Of a stretch of DNA of 64,000 nucleotides, positions 24,589 to 31,729 are shown piece by piece. Below the pieces are notes generated by a model that saw nothing but the letters and a program-made list of their open reading frames with translations, was not told the DNA's origin and did not search any database. This stretch comes from Brachybacterium vulturis (GTDB taxonomy: Bacteria; Actinomycetota; Actinomycetes; Actinomycetales; Dermabacteraceae). The stretch lies in assembly GCF_002407185.1 (NCBI RefSeq), contig NZ_CP023563.1, forward strand, positions 3,534,001-3,598,000. Direction: 5' to 3'. The number at the start of each line of letters is the position of its first letter. The stretch's first letter is position 1. Position numbers and translations under genes: made by a program.

Positions 24589-25536
24589 TCAGTCCGCGCG
24601 GTCGTCCGCCCGCGGCGGCACCACCATGACCGGTCGCCGGGCTCCGTGCAGCATCGCCCGGGAGACCGAGCCGAGCAGGGCGCTGGCCACGCGGCCGCGG
24701 CCGTGGGAGCCGACGACGAGCAGCTGCGCCCCGCGCTCCGCATCGTGGAGCACGGCAGCGGCCGCCCCCCGCCGGACCTCGCCGGTGATCTCGATGCCGG
24801 GCACGCGCTCCAGGAGCCACGCGATCTCCTGCTGCAGACGATCCTGGAGCTCGGTCCGGTGCTCCTCGACGAGCTCCGCAGCATCGCCGGGGCGCAGCGG
24901 GAACCAGTACTCGCCGCTGTCCGGCGTCTGCAGCGCGGTCACCAGCACCAGGGAGGTGCCGCGGTCGGCCGCTTCCTGCGCCGCCTGCAGCGCGGCACGA
25001 CGACCGTGCTGCGAGCCATCGACACCGACGACCACCGGACCGTCGCAGGGCTCCGACGCAGCGGGGATCACCACGGTGGGGCACCGAGCGTACGAGGGCA
25101 GCGCCATGGACACCGACCCCAGCACCCGGCCGAGGAAGCCGCCCCGCCCGCGGGCGCCGACGACCACCAGCTGCGCCGACGCGGAGACGTCGGCAAGGGC
25201 TCCGACGGAGTCACCCTCGATGGCCAGGTAGGAGACCGTGCCGGGATGCTCCGTCAGCCGCTGCGCGGCCCCGCCCAGCACCGCCTCGGCCTGCTGCCTC
25301 CGTGCCACGTCCTCGGGGTCCGGCGGCAGCTCGTCGTCGGTGGGGTATCCCGGGATCGTGGGCCGGTAGGTGATCACGACGGTGAGCGGGCAGCCGCGGC
25401 GCGCGGCGACGGCGGCGCCGTGGTCCAGTGCCAGCTCGGAGTTCGGTGAGCCGTCGAATCCGACCACGATGCCGAGATCGCGCGCGGCGGGGTCACCGGG
25501 GGTCGAGGGGTGATTCGGCTGAGCAGCGCTGTGCAT
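24589..25536 (-). CDS. Two-domain universal stress protein (copy 2)
   Basis: A 315-residue tandem Usp protein, same length and layout as copy 1. The shared segments include [17 protein letters not shown] near the N-terminus, [16 protein letters not shown] at mid-protein, and the two glycine-rich ATP motifs. The N-terminal domains diverge mainly around residues 65-95. The start is the ATG at 25536 behind GGAGGA; an upstream in-frame start at 25611 adds an Arg-rich stretch without family support. With copy 1 it is a recent local duplication; both probably answer to the same stress regulon. Confidence 0.92.
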   Translation of the reverse strand: MHSAAQPNHPSTPGDPAARDLGIVVGFDGSPNSELALDHGAAVAARRGCPLTVVITYRPTIPGYPTDDELPPDPEDVARRQQAEAVLGGAAQRLTEHPGTVSYLAIEGDSVGALADVSASAQLVVVGARGRGGFLGRVLGSVSMALPSYARCPTVVIPAASEPCDGPVVVGVDGSQHGRRAALQAAQEAADRGTSLVLVTALQTPDSGEYWFPLRPGDAAELVEEHRTELQDRLQQEIAWLLERVPGIEITGEVRRGAAAAVLHDAERGAQLLVVGSHGRGRVASALLGSVSRAMLHGARRPVMVVPPRADDRAD

Positions 25537-25655
25537 GTCTGATCCTCCGCGGGGCTGCCGGCACGGACGACGATGGCGCCCCGCTGTCGAGTCCACCTCG
25601 TCGCCTCTCACCCTAGTTCACCCTCTGACCCCGATTCCGGCACAGGTCCCCGCGA

Positions 25656-26195
25656 TCAGTCCTTCAGCCTGCCGCTGCGGGCCAGCTCCGGATCGGTGCA
25701 GGAGGCGAGGTCGAAGCAGCAGGGGCGGCGCTTCCCGCCGCGCAGCTTGTCGATCGAGACCTCGACGCGGCGGGCGCGGGTGTCGGGATTCCGGGTCGCG
25801 CCGACCCAGCGCACCCATTCCCAGCGCGCCATGGGCGTGATCGACGCCCAGGTCGGGGCCAGGTCGTCGGCGTCCTCGAGGGCGGCGCCCAGATCGCTCG
25901 GGATCTCCGGCTCGGGCCAGGCCGCCGTCGGCGTGAGCGTGAACTCGACGGCGGTGCCCTCCTCGAGGTCGAGCTCGTCCCGCAGCGCGTCGTCGACGCG
26001 CAGCCAGTGGCCCTTGCGACCGTCGGGCTCGACGACGGTGGTGAGCTCGTGGTCGTTCAGCACGGCCTCGACGGCGACCTGGCCGCGGGAGGGCAGCGCG
26101 GCACTGGCCTCCTCGGGCAGAGGGATGATGAGCCGCTCGTCGATCGCCCGGACAGCGGTGCTGCCGTGGACGGGGGTGGTGGTCTTCTCTGCCAT
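25656..26195 (-). CDS. YdeI/OmdA-associated protein with N-terminal DUF1905
   Basis: A 179-residue protein. The first ~95 residues are a DUF1905 beta-barrel (LPSRGQVAVEAVLNDHEL, then LRVDDALRDELDLEEGTAVEFTL). The rest is a YdeI/OmdA-type segment (WEWVRWVGATRNPDTRARRVEVSIDKL) typical of bacteriocin-protection/OmpD-associated proteins. The function is unknown. The C-terminus has an RRPCCFDLASC cysteine cluster. It starts shortly after pheA on the same strand across a tandem repeat (26213-26252), so the two may be cotranscribed. Confidence 0.82.
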   Translation of the reverse strand: MAEKTTTPVHGSTAVRAIDERLIIPLPEEASAALPSRGQVAVEAVLNDHELTTVVEPDGRKGHWLRVDDALRDELDLEEGTAVEFTLTPTAAWPEPEIPSDLGAALEDADDLAPTWASITPMARWEWVRWVGATRNPDTRARRVEVSIDKLRGGKRRPCCFDLASCTDPELARSGRLKD

Positions 26196-26212
26196 CGTGC
26201 GCTCCCTCGGGT

Positions 26213-26252
26213 CTCGGTGTCCGGGCTCAGATCTCGGTGTCCGGGCTCAGAT
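26213..26252. repeat. 20-base tandem repeat at the pheA 3' end
   Basis: Two perfect copies of a 20-base unit (26213-26232 and 26233-26252) with a partial third running into the pheA coding end. Each copy repeats the last codons and stop of pheA, so slippage duplicated the gene terminus. Confidence 0.85.
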
Positions 26253-27224
26253 CTCGGTGCTCGGGTCGGTCGGGGTGATCATCTCCGTCAGTCGCTGCAT
26301 CCATTCGCGGGCGTCGTCATAGGCGTGGTCGGCGAAGTCCTCGCGGACCTCGGCGCGCCGACCGTCGATGCGCGGGTAGGAGCCGAGGTAGTGCACCACC
26401 GGGCAGAGCCGATGCAGCGCCCGCAGCGCGGCGGCGACACGGCGATCCTCGATGTGGCCCTCGATGTCGAGGGAGAAGGAGTACCGGCCCAGGAAGTCGC
26501 CGATGGGACGGGACTCGATCCGGGACATGTTCACGCCGTTGGAGGTGAGGATCTCGAGCGCCTCGAGCAGCGCACCGGAGCGGTCGTGCGGCAGTTGCAG
26601 GACGAGGGTGGACTTGTCCGCGCCGGTGCGGGCCGGGATCCGTCCCTCGCGGGTGACCAGCACGAAGCGGGTGGTCGCGCCCTCGTAGTCCTCGATGCCC
26701 TCGGCGAGGACCGCGAGGCCGAAGTGCTCGGCGGCGAGCGGGGAGCAGACGGCGGCCCGGCCGCGTGCCTCGCCCGCCTCGGCGGCGGCGAGGTCGCGCG
26801 CGGCGGCCGCGGTCGAGGAGGCGGCGGCGATCTGCGCGCCGGGCACCTGCTCCCGCAGCCAGCCCTGGACCTGCGCCTGGGCGTGCGGATGGGAGGAGAC
26901 GCTGGTCAGCTGGTCCAGCGCGGTGTCCTCCCGGGCCGCGAGCACGAAGGTGATCTGCACGGTCTGCTCGGAGACGATGGTGATGGAGTCCGTCGCGGCG
27001 AGGACGTCGAGGGTGCCGGAGACCCCGCCCTCGACGGAGTTCTCGATCGGGGCCATGAGGGCGTCGATGTCGCCGGCCAGCAGGTCGGCGGCGGCGGTGG
27101 CGACGGAGGAGAAGGGCACCATCTCCGCGGCGGTGGCGTCGAACTCCTCGGGCATGACCGCGAGGGCCTGCAGGAGTGCCTGGTGGGTGAAGGTCGTCTC
27201 GGGACCGAGGAATCCGTACCGCAT
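26247..27224 (-). CDS. pheA: Prephenate dehydratase
   Basis: A 325-residue monofunctional prephenate dehydratase for phenylalanine biosynthesis. MRYGFLGPETTFTHQAL is the conserved start. The periplasmic-binding-like catalytic domain has PIENSVEGGVSGTLD and the TTRFVLV motif (Thr-Thr-Arg-Phe) near residue 190. A C-terminal ACT domain (~205-285) carries GALLEALEILTSNGVN and the ESRP motif that binds phenylalanine for feedback control. No Shine-Dalgarno exists. TACCCT lies six bases before the ATG at 27224, so the message is probably leaderless, even though the GNAT gene ends just 16 bases upstream. Confidence 0.95.
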   Translation of the reverse strand: MRYGFLGPETTFTHQALLQALAVMPEEFDATAAEMVPFSSVATAAADLLAGDIDALMAPIENSVEGGVSGTLDVLAATDSITIVSEQTVQITFVLAAREDTALDQLTSVSSHPHAQAQVQGWLREQVPGAQIAAASSTAAAARDLAAAEAGEARGRAAVCSPLAAEHFGLAVLAEGIEDYEGATTRFVLVTREGRIPARTGADKSTLVLQLPHDRSGALLEALEILTSNGVNMSRIESRPIGDFLGRYSFSLDIEGHIEDRRVAAALRALHRLCPVVHYLGSYPRIDGRRAEVREDFADHAYDDAREWMQRLTEMITPTDPSTEI

Positions 27225-27230
27225 GGGGAA

Positions 27231-27236
27231 AGGGTA
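27231..27236 (-). promoter_or_regulatory. Leaderless −10 of pheA
   Basis: TACCCT on the minus strand, exactly six bases before the pheA ATG, no ribosome site. The promoter would lie inside the end of the upstream GNAT gene. Confidence 0.6.
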
Positions 27237-27240
27237 GCGC

Positions 27241-27786
27241 TCAGGCGTGGGGACGAGGCCCCTCACCGATCCAGTAGCGACGCTTGCCGTCACGGACGTC
27301 CTCGAGCTCGCCGCCGGCCTTCTCGATGGTGCGGCGGGAGCCGTGGTTGTCGTCGTCGCAGGTGACCAGCACCGGGTCGATGCCCAGCCGCTCCGCGTCG
27401 GCGAGCGCGAGCTCGAGGGCGGCGGAGGCGATCCCCTGGCGCCTGGCCGAGGGCCGCACCGAATAGCCGATGTGGCCGCCCTGCGCGAGCAGGAACGCAT
27501 TCAGCCGGTGCCGGGTCGCGATGAATCCGAGCATCTCCTCGGTCTCGGCGTCGATGATCCAGCGGCTGGTGCAGTGCACCCAGCCGTCGGCGAGCTCGGT
27601 GTCCGAGTCCTCCTCGGCGAGGCGGGCGGTGACGAACTCGATGACATCGCCGTCGGCGACGGGAGGCTGCTGCGGATCACGGATGCCTGACCCGCCGATC
27701 GCGGTGCCGGCGAAGTCGGCTATGCAGTCGAGGTACTCGGAGTACCGGGTCACGGACGGGGGCACGAGGCGGATGGTGCGCGGCAT
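27241..27786 (-). CDS. GNAT-family N-acetyltransferase
   Basis: A 181-residue GNAT. The acetyl-CoA loop is IGYSVRPSARRQGIASAALELAL (motif A, R/QxxGxG/A type) at ~110-132, followed by the motif B DPVLVTCDDDNHGSRRTIEKAGGEL. The N-terminus resembles RimJ/YedL-like GNATs that act on small molecules or protein termini; the substrate is unknown. It sits 16 bases upstream of pheA on the same strand. A CACCAT hexamer six bases before the ATG could be a weak leaderless −10. Confidence 0.85.
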   Translation of the reverse strand: MPRTIRLVPPSVTRYSEYLDCIADFAGTAIGGSGIRDPQQPPVADGDVIEFVTARLAEEDSDTELADGWVHCTSRWIIDAETEEMLGFIATRHRLNAFLLAQGGHIGYSVRPSARRQGIASAALELALADAERLGIDPVLVTCDDDNHGSRRTIEKAGGELEDVRDGKRRYWIGEGPRPHA

Positions 27787-27813
27787 CGGAACATGGTGCC
27801 ATGGCGGGCCTTC

Positions 27814-29364
27814 TCAGAACGGCGGGTCGATGTCCCAGGACGCGCGCCGGAGGTCGTCCTCATCGAGACATGCCTCCTCGACGGCGGTGTCCACTGGTCC
27901 CCATTCCCGAAAGATCCGATCCACCTCCCCGTGGCGTTCCATCTCTTCCATCATGCAGAGCCACTGGTAGCGCTCCCAGGATTCCCTCATGGCGGTCGCG
28001 ACACGGGGCGTGGCGAGGTCAGGGCGGGGTGACACCCTGGTGGTGACCAGGGGTGGGGAGCCGACGGTCCAGGTGGTGGAGCCGTCGGGTTCTCGGACCG
28101 GGTCCACGCGTCCGGCGGTCTTGAGGTCGTGATGCCCCCAGTGCAATCGGTGGAGGTTGTCGAGACTGGTGGGGCCCCCACGTTCCGGGTGCGCGTGGTC
28201 GAACTCCTCGATGTGGTCGTTCTCCGCGTCATCGGTGGTGCCCTTCGTGCAGCCGGGGACGGCGCAGCGAGGGGTGGTCAGTCGCAGGTGCTCGACCATC
28301 TCGGGAGTGGGGCGGTAGCGCTGGGCCGGGAGCGGGAGGAATGCGCCGGTGGCCGGATCGGTGAAGACCCGGTGCCAGACGGGCTCGGACTCGGCGAGCT
28401 TGCGGGCCATCGCGGCGGGCAGCGGGGTCACACCGTCAAAGGTGGCGGGGGTGTCGTCCAGGCCCATCATCGTCAGGACGGGGACCACGATGTTGATGCG
28501 GTGACGGGGGGCGGGCACCTCGACACCGGCGGTGTCCAGCAGGGTGCGGTGGATGACCGCGTAGCGCAGGGCGGCGAGGGTCATGGCGCCGCCGTCGCGG
28601 GCGACGTCCCCGTCGAGGTCGAAGGGGATCGGGGCCCCGTCCTCGAGGGCATGGCGCTGCTCGGCCTGGACCGCTTTCGCCGCGGCGTCGATCCGGCGGG
28701 CGAGGGCGAGGATCTCGGGGATCGGACCGGTCACGCGCAGGCAGGCGATGCCGTCGTCGCGTCCGCTGGACTCGACGGTGACGTCACGCGAGTGCTCCGG
28801 GCAGTGGCGCGGTTCCTCCCTCTCGAACCAGGAGACCAGCTGCCGCAGTTCGTCCTGGAATCGATCGGCGGGTATCGAGGCGAGGTCCCAGGCCGCGATG
28901 AACTCATCCGCCTGCGAGCGCTGGAACGGCGTGAAGTCACGGACCGACCTCAGCATCTTCTGATGCCAGTCCTTCGGCATGCCCCCGGCGGCGAGGCGCT
29001 CGAAGGTCCGCGGCATCTCGGCGGTGGCGACATGCGCGTCACGGATCCGGCAGGAGGCCCGGGCGGTGGTGGTGCGCAGGGCGATCGCGATCGCGAGGCT
29101 CCGCTCTTCGCGGTCCTCCGAGAGGTCCGGGTCCTCGTGGTCGATCCAGAACGGGGCGAGGTCCAGCAGGTGCCGGGCATGGCGCCGGGACTCCTCGCGC
29201 TCGGTCTCCATCATCCGGATGATCGCGGCGGCGTCGGCGTCGCCGGCCACGAGCTTCCCGCGCGACACCAGAGAGTCGGGAGTCAGCGGAGTGCGCGCAC
29301 GAACCCGGGAGGAGGGAACAGCGTCGCCGGAGCGGCCAGCAGGATGCGGCTGGGTCACGGTCAT
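27814..29364 (-). CDS. DUF222 / HNH endonuclease-domain protein
   Basis: A 516-residue protein of the large actinobacterial DUF222-HNH family. The N-terminal ~330 residues form the alpha-helical DUF222 region. The HNH nuclease fold is at ~367-412: CAVPGC (zinc pair), then DHIEEFDHAHPERGGPTSLDNLHRLHWGHHDLKT with the catalytic His and a final HH. Members are often multicopy and thought to be mobile or 13E12-repeat-like; no biological role is established. GGAGG eight bases before the ATG at 29364 sets the start, although the frame extends upstream to 29445. It lies behind an AT-rich leader unlike the rest of the window. Confidence 0.9.
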   Translation of the reverse strand: MTVTQPHPAGRSGDAVPSSRVRARTPLTPDSLVSRGKLVAGDADAAAIIRMMETEREESRRHARHLLDLAPFWIDHEDPDLSEDREERSLAIAIALRTTTARASCRIRDAHVATAEMPRTFERLAAGGMPKDWHQKMLRSVRDFTPFQRSQADEFIAAWDLASIPADRFQDELRQLVSWFEREEPRHCPEHSRDVTVESSGRDDGIACLRVTGPIPEILALARRIDAAAKAVQAEQRHALEDGAPIPFDLDGDVARDGGAMTLAALRYAVIHRTLLDTAGVEVPAPRHRINIVVPVLTMMGLDDTPATFDGVTPLPAAMARKLAESEPVWHRVFTDPATGAFLPLPAQRYRPTPEMVEHLRLTTPRCAVPGCTKGTTDDAENDHIEEFDHAHPERGGPTSLDNLHRLHWGHHDLKTAGRVDPVREPDGSTTWTVGSPPLVTTRVSPRPDLATPRVATAMRESWERYQWLCMMEEMERHGEVDRIFREWGPVDTAVEEACLDEDDLRRASWDIDPPF

Positions 29365-29398
29365 CGTCTCCACCTCCTCGTCGTGGCGTTCGATCGCG

Positions 29399-29430
29399 GA
29401 ATGCACGAAACACTGAATGCACAAAACACC
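29399..29430. repeat. 16-base tandem direct repeat in the HNH gene leader
   Basis: Two consecutive 16-base units (29399-29414 and 29415-29430) match at 14 of 16 positions (GAATGCAC[G/A]AAACAC). Their place just before the HNH gene suggests either a regulatory repeat or a remnant of replication slippage. Confidence 0.7.
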
Positions 29431-29632
29431 GCGCACAAAGAACAACTCTTTCTGCGGTTCTCAGTTTATCTCGTGCGCACCCACCGACACAAGACATCCC
29501 TGCAGATGGGGATGAATTTGTGGATAACTTGCAGTGGGGAGGAATGATTGAATCCATCCACAATTTATTGCACAGTGAATCCACATTTCACGACACGCCT
29601 TGACGGCCCGGGAGTGAGGTGAACCGCGAGCC
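29431..29632. other. AT-rich intergenic patch with a perfect DnaA box
   Basis: About 200 bases clearly lower in GC than their surroundings. They contain TGTGGATAA (29519-29527), a perfect DnaA box, and a weaker TTATTGCACA element nearby (~29564). No gene is recognised. It probably contains the HNH gene promoter. Confidence 0.5.
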
Positions 29633-30148
29633 TCAGTCCTCGCGCAGATCGAGGATCCAGCGGTCCACGGCGCGCGCTGCGTCCGCCGGATGCCGTTCCC
29701 TCTCGCTCGTCTGCTGTGCGCCGACGCTCCGGGCGAGGGCGCACGACATATGATTCGTCGGGGCGATGCGCAGCACGAGCCGGGAGATCCGCACGTCCTC
29801 CCGAGCACGGGCGAGCAGGGCGCTCACGAGGTCATGGCCATGACCCCTCCCCCGGTGCGGGGCGAGAATCCAGTAGGTCAGCACGGCGTCACCGTGCTCG
29901 AGCCCCGGATCCAGCAGGTTCAGCCCGCCGCCGCCGAGGAGAACGCCGGCGCCGCCATGGGCTCCGCCGCTCATCCCTGCGAACTCCCGGATCGGACCAT
30001 CGGCCCGCCAACGCGCCGCGCGCGCGAGGAAGGAGTCGAGGCTCGCCCGGCTCCACCGCTCCCCCACGATCTCCGCAGCGAGCGCCGGATCCTGGCCGGC
30101 GAGGATCGCATCGGCATGCTCGGGGCCGAGACGCTCGAGGTGGATCAT
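29633..30148 (-). CDS. GNAT-family N-acetyltransferase
   Basis: A 171-residue RimJ/RimL-like GNAT with the acetyl-CoA loop ILAPHRGRGHGHDLVSALLAR (~100-120) and the NHMSCALARSVG motif B. The middle is Gly-rich. Its ATG overlaps the stop of the preceding GNAT gene by four bases, so it is the last gene of the membrane protein/GntR/GNAT/GNAT operon. Substrate unknown. Confidence 0.82.
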   Translation of the reverse strand: MIHLERLGPEHADAILAGQDPALAAEIVGERWSRASLDSFLARAARWRADGPIREFAGMSGGAHGGAGVLLGGGGLNLLDPGLEHGDAVLTYWILAPHRGRGHGHDLVSALLARAREDVRISRLVLRIAPTNHMSCALARSVGAQQTSERERHPADAARAVDRWILDLRED

Positions 30149-30660
30149 GCCGCCAGTCGCGTCCCCATGATGACCTTCCCCGGCGAGAGCTCGCCGAGCA
30201 CGGTCCAGCCCCGACGGCGATACAGACGATGGCCGGCACCATCCGGATCGACGTCGGTCTGCAGCAGCGCACGGTCGTGCTCGAGATCGGCCAGCAGAGC
30301 GTCGAAGAGCGCTCCCCCGAGCCCGCTGCCCCGATGCTCGGGACCGACGGCGAGTTCGACGACTTCGAAGTGGCCACCCACCCAGTCATCGGCGTCGGCC
30401 TCGATGGCCGCGTGCACCATGTCCGCCCACCACTGTCCTCGCTCGCCGGTGCACCCCCAGGCGAAGCCGAGCAGCGAGTCTCCGCCTTCGGCGGTGATGA
30501 GGCGGAAGTCTGCGCGACCGCGGTGCTGTTCCCAGAACCCGGTGCGCCATTGATGCTCATCCGCGACGGGGCCGAAGACGCTCGGCCACAGCTCGAGGAT
30601 GCGATCCCGGAACGGTGCCGCCGCCGCGGCGTCGTGCTGTGCGAGACGCACCGATGTCAC
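30145..30660 (-). CDS. GNAT-family N-acetyltransferase
   Basis: A 171-residue GNAT with a typical motif A, VVELAVGPEHRGSGLGGALFDALLADL (~98-124), and a C-terminal GAGHRLYRRRGWTVLGEL. It overlaps both neighbours by four bases (ATGA), so translation is coupled to the GntR gene upstream and to the second GNAT downstream. The pairing of two unlike GNATs with a GntR regulator suggests modification or detoxification of some compound sensed by the operon; this is inference. Confidence 0.85.
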   Translation of the reverse strand: MTSVRLAQHDAAAAAPFRDRILELWPSVFGPVADEHQWRTGFWEQHRGRADFRLITAEGGDSLLGFAWGCTGERGQWWADMVHAAIEADADDWVGGHFEVVELAVGPEHRGSGLGGALFDALLADLEHDRALLQTDVDPDGAGHRLYRRRGWTVLGELSPGKVIMGTRLAA

Positions 30661-31091
30661 GCTCCCCCACCGTCCTCCCCGTTCTCCCCGGCGAGCACGG
30701 CGCGCACCGCGGCGAGGATCTCCACGTCACGGGCGCCGCGGGCGCGGGCGGCCACGATCGGGCCGGCGAACAGCGCCACCAGCCCGGCATCGATCGGCCC
30801 GCCGGATTCGCGCTCGGCGGTCGCCGCGAGCTTGCGCGCCTCCATCGCCGCGCCGGGCGCGACGGTCGTGCCCGCGCCCCTCCGGGTGAGGACGATCTGG
30901 GCCTCCTCGAGCAGCTTGTACGCGCGGGCGACCGTGCCGGGCGCGAGGCCCAGATCCCCGGCGAGCACCCGGATGGCGGGCAGCTTGTCGCCGGGCCTGA
31001 GCTCACCGGAACCGACCTGCTCGATGATCTCGCGGCGGACCTGTTCGTACGGCGGCGTCGGGTTGTTCATATCGACCACGATATGGCTCAT
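30657..31091 (-). CDS. GntR-family regulator, YtrA-like
   Basis: A 144-residue GntR protein. The winged helix (~residues 10-80) includes LPAIRVLAGDLGLAPGTVARAYK, followed by a ~60-residue helical tail, longer than in YtrA but with no effector domain. Its start overlaps the stop of the membrane protein gene (TGATG), and the next gene overlaps its own stop. It is likely to control this operon through the dyad at 31710-31729 or sequences nearby. Confidence 0.88.
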   Translation of the reverse strand: MSHIVVDMNNPTPPYEQVRREIIEQVGSGELRPGDKLPAIRVLAGDLGLAPGTVARAYKLLEEAQIVLTRRGAGTTVAPGAAMEARKLAATAERESGGPIDAGLVALFAGPIVAARARGARDVEILAAVRAVLAGENGEDGGGA

Positions 31092-31705
31092 CAGCGCGTC
31101 CCCTGCGCCGCCGCCGGGCCGTGTCCCCGGACCGCGATCTCCGGGACGGGCCCGTCGGCCGCGCCGGACCGGCGGGCGACGACCTCCGGGAAGACCACCA
31201 TAGCGAGCCCGGCGGGCAGGGCGAGGAGCCCGACGAGGGCACCCGGCCCGGCGAGGGCGAGAGCGAGCCCCGTCCCCTGGCCCGGGGCGGATGCCAGACG
31301 CATCACCATCAGCCCGGCGACGGGCACGAGGGTGAGCGCGCAGGCCAGGACGACGGCGCCGAGCACCGAGGTCGAGGAGCGGCGGCGCAGCAGTATGTCC
31401 TGCGGGTCATCGCTCGGGCGACGACGGAGGATCAGCCGCAGCACGAGCACGGCGCTCACGACGAGCGGCAGCAGGCTCACCCAGATCGGCACCGTGTAGT
31501 GCGCGCCGGGGAACGGACTCGCGATGGTGCGCAGGACGCCGCCGTCGGCGCCGTCCTGCACCGTGCTGAAGTACCGGCCCGAGGTGGCGAGCGTCGTGGA
31601 GACGAACGTCACCAGCACCAGCACCCCCAGAGCGAGAGCGCTGAGCACGAGGGCGAGGTCCGGTGCAGGACAGGTGGAGGATCTGCGCAGGTCGCGGTTC
31701 CGCAC
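31091..31705 (-). CDS. Hypothetical four-helix membrane protein
   Basis: A 204-residue protein with four hydrophobic segments (about residues 16-38, 70-88, 112-135 and 140-165) and a polar C-terminus. I recognise no named family. It is the first gene of a tightly overlapping unit with a GntR regulator and two GNATs, a common arrangement for actinobacterial small membrane proteins controlled by YtrA-like regulators. Start is GTG 31705; an upstream GAGGG could serve as ribosome site. It is divergent from the large membrane protein with 23 bases between starts. Confidence 0.65.
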   Translation of the reverse strand: MRNRDLRRSSTCPAPDLALVLSALALGVLVLVTFVSTTLATSGRYFSTVQDGADGGVLRTIASPFPGAHYTVPIWVSLLPLVVSAVLVLRLILRRRPSDDPQDILLRRRSSTSVLGAVVLACALTLVPVAGLMVMRLASAPGQGTGLALALAGPGALVGLLALPAGLAMVVFPEVVARRSGAADGPVPEIAVRGHGPAAAQGTR

Positions 31706-31709
31706 CCCT

Positions 31710-31729
31710 CGCCCCGTAACATCGGGGCG
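31710..31729. promoter_or_regulatory. Inverted repeat enclosing the −10 of the 31729 gene
   Basis: CGCCCCG-TAACAT-CGGGGCG is a perfect 7-bp dyad whose 6-base centre is TAACAT, exactly six bases before the GTG at 31729. It looks like an operator placed directly over a leaderless −10, in the 23-base gap between two divergent genes, one of whose operons encodes a GntR regulator. Confidence 0.55.

Noticed and set aside
29519-29527. Chromosomal origin at the perfect DnaA box
   Set aside because: Only one perfect box, no cluster of boxes, and no dnaA, dnaN or other origin-linked genes nearby.
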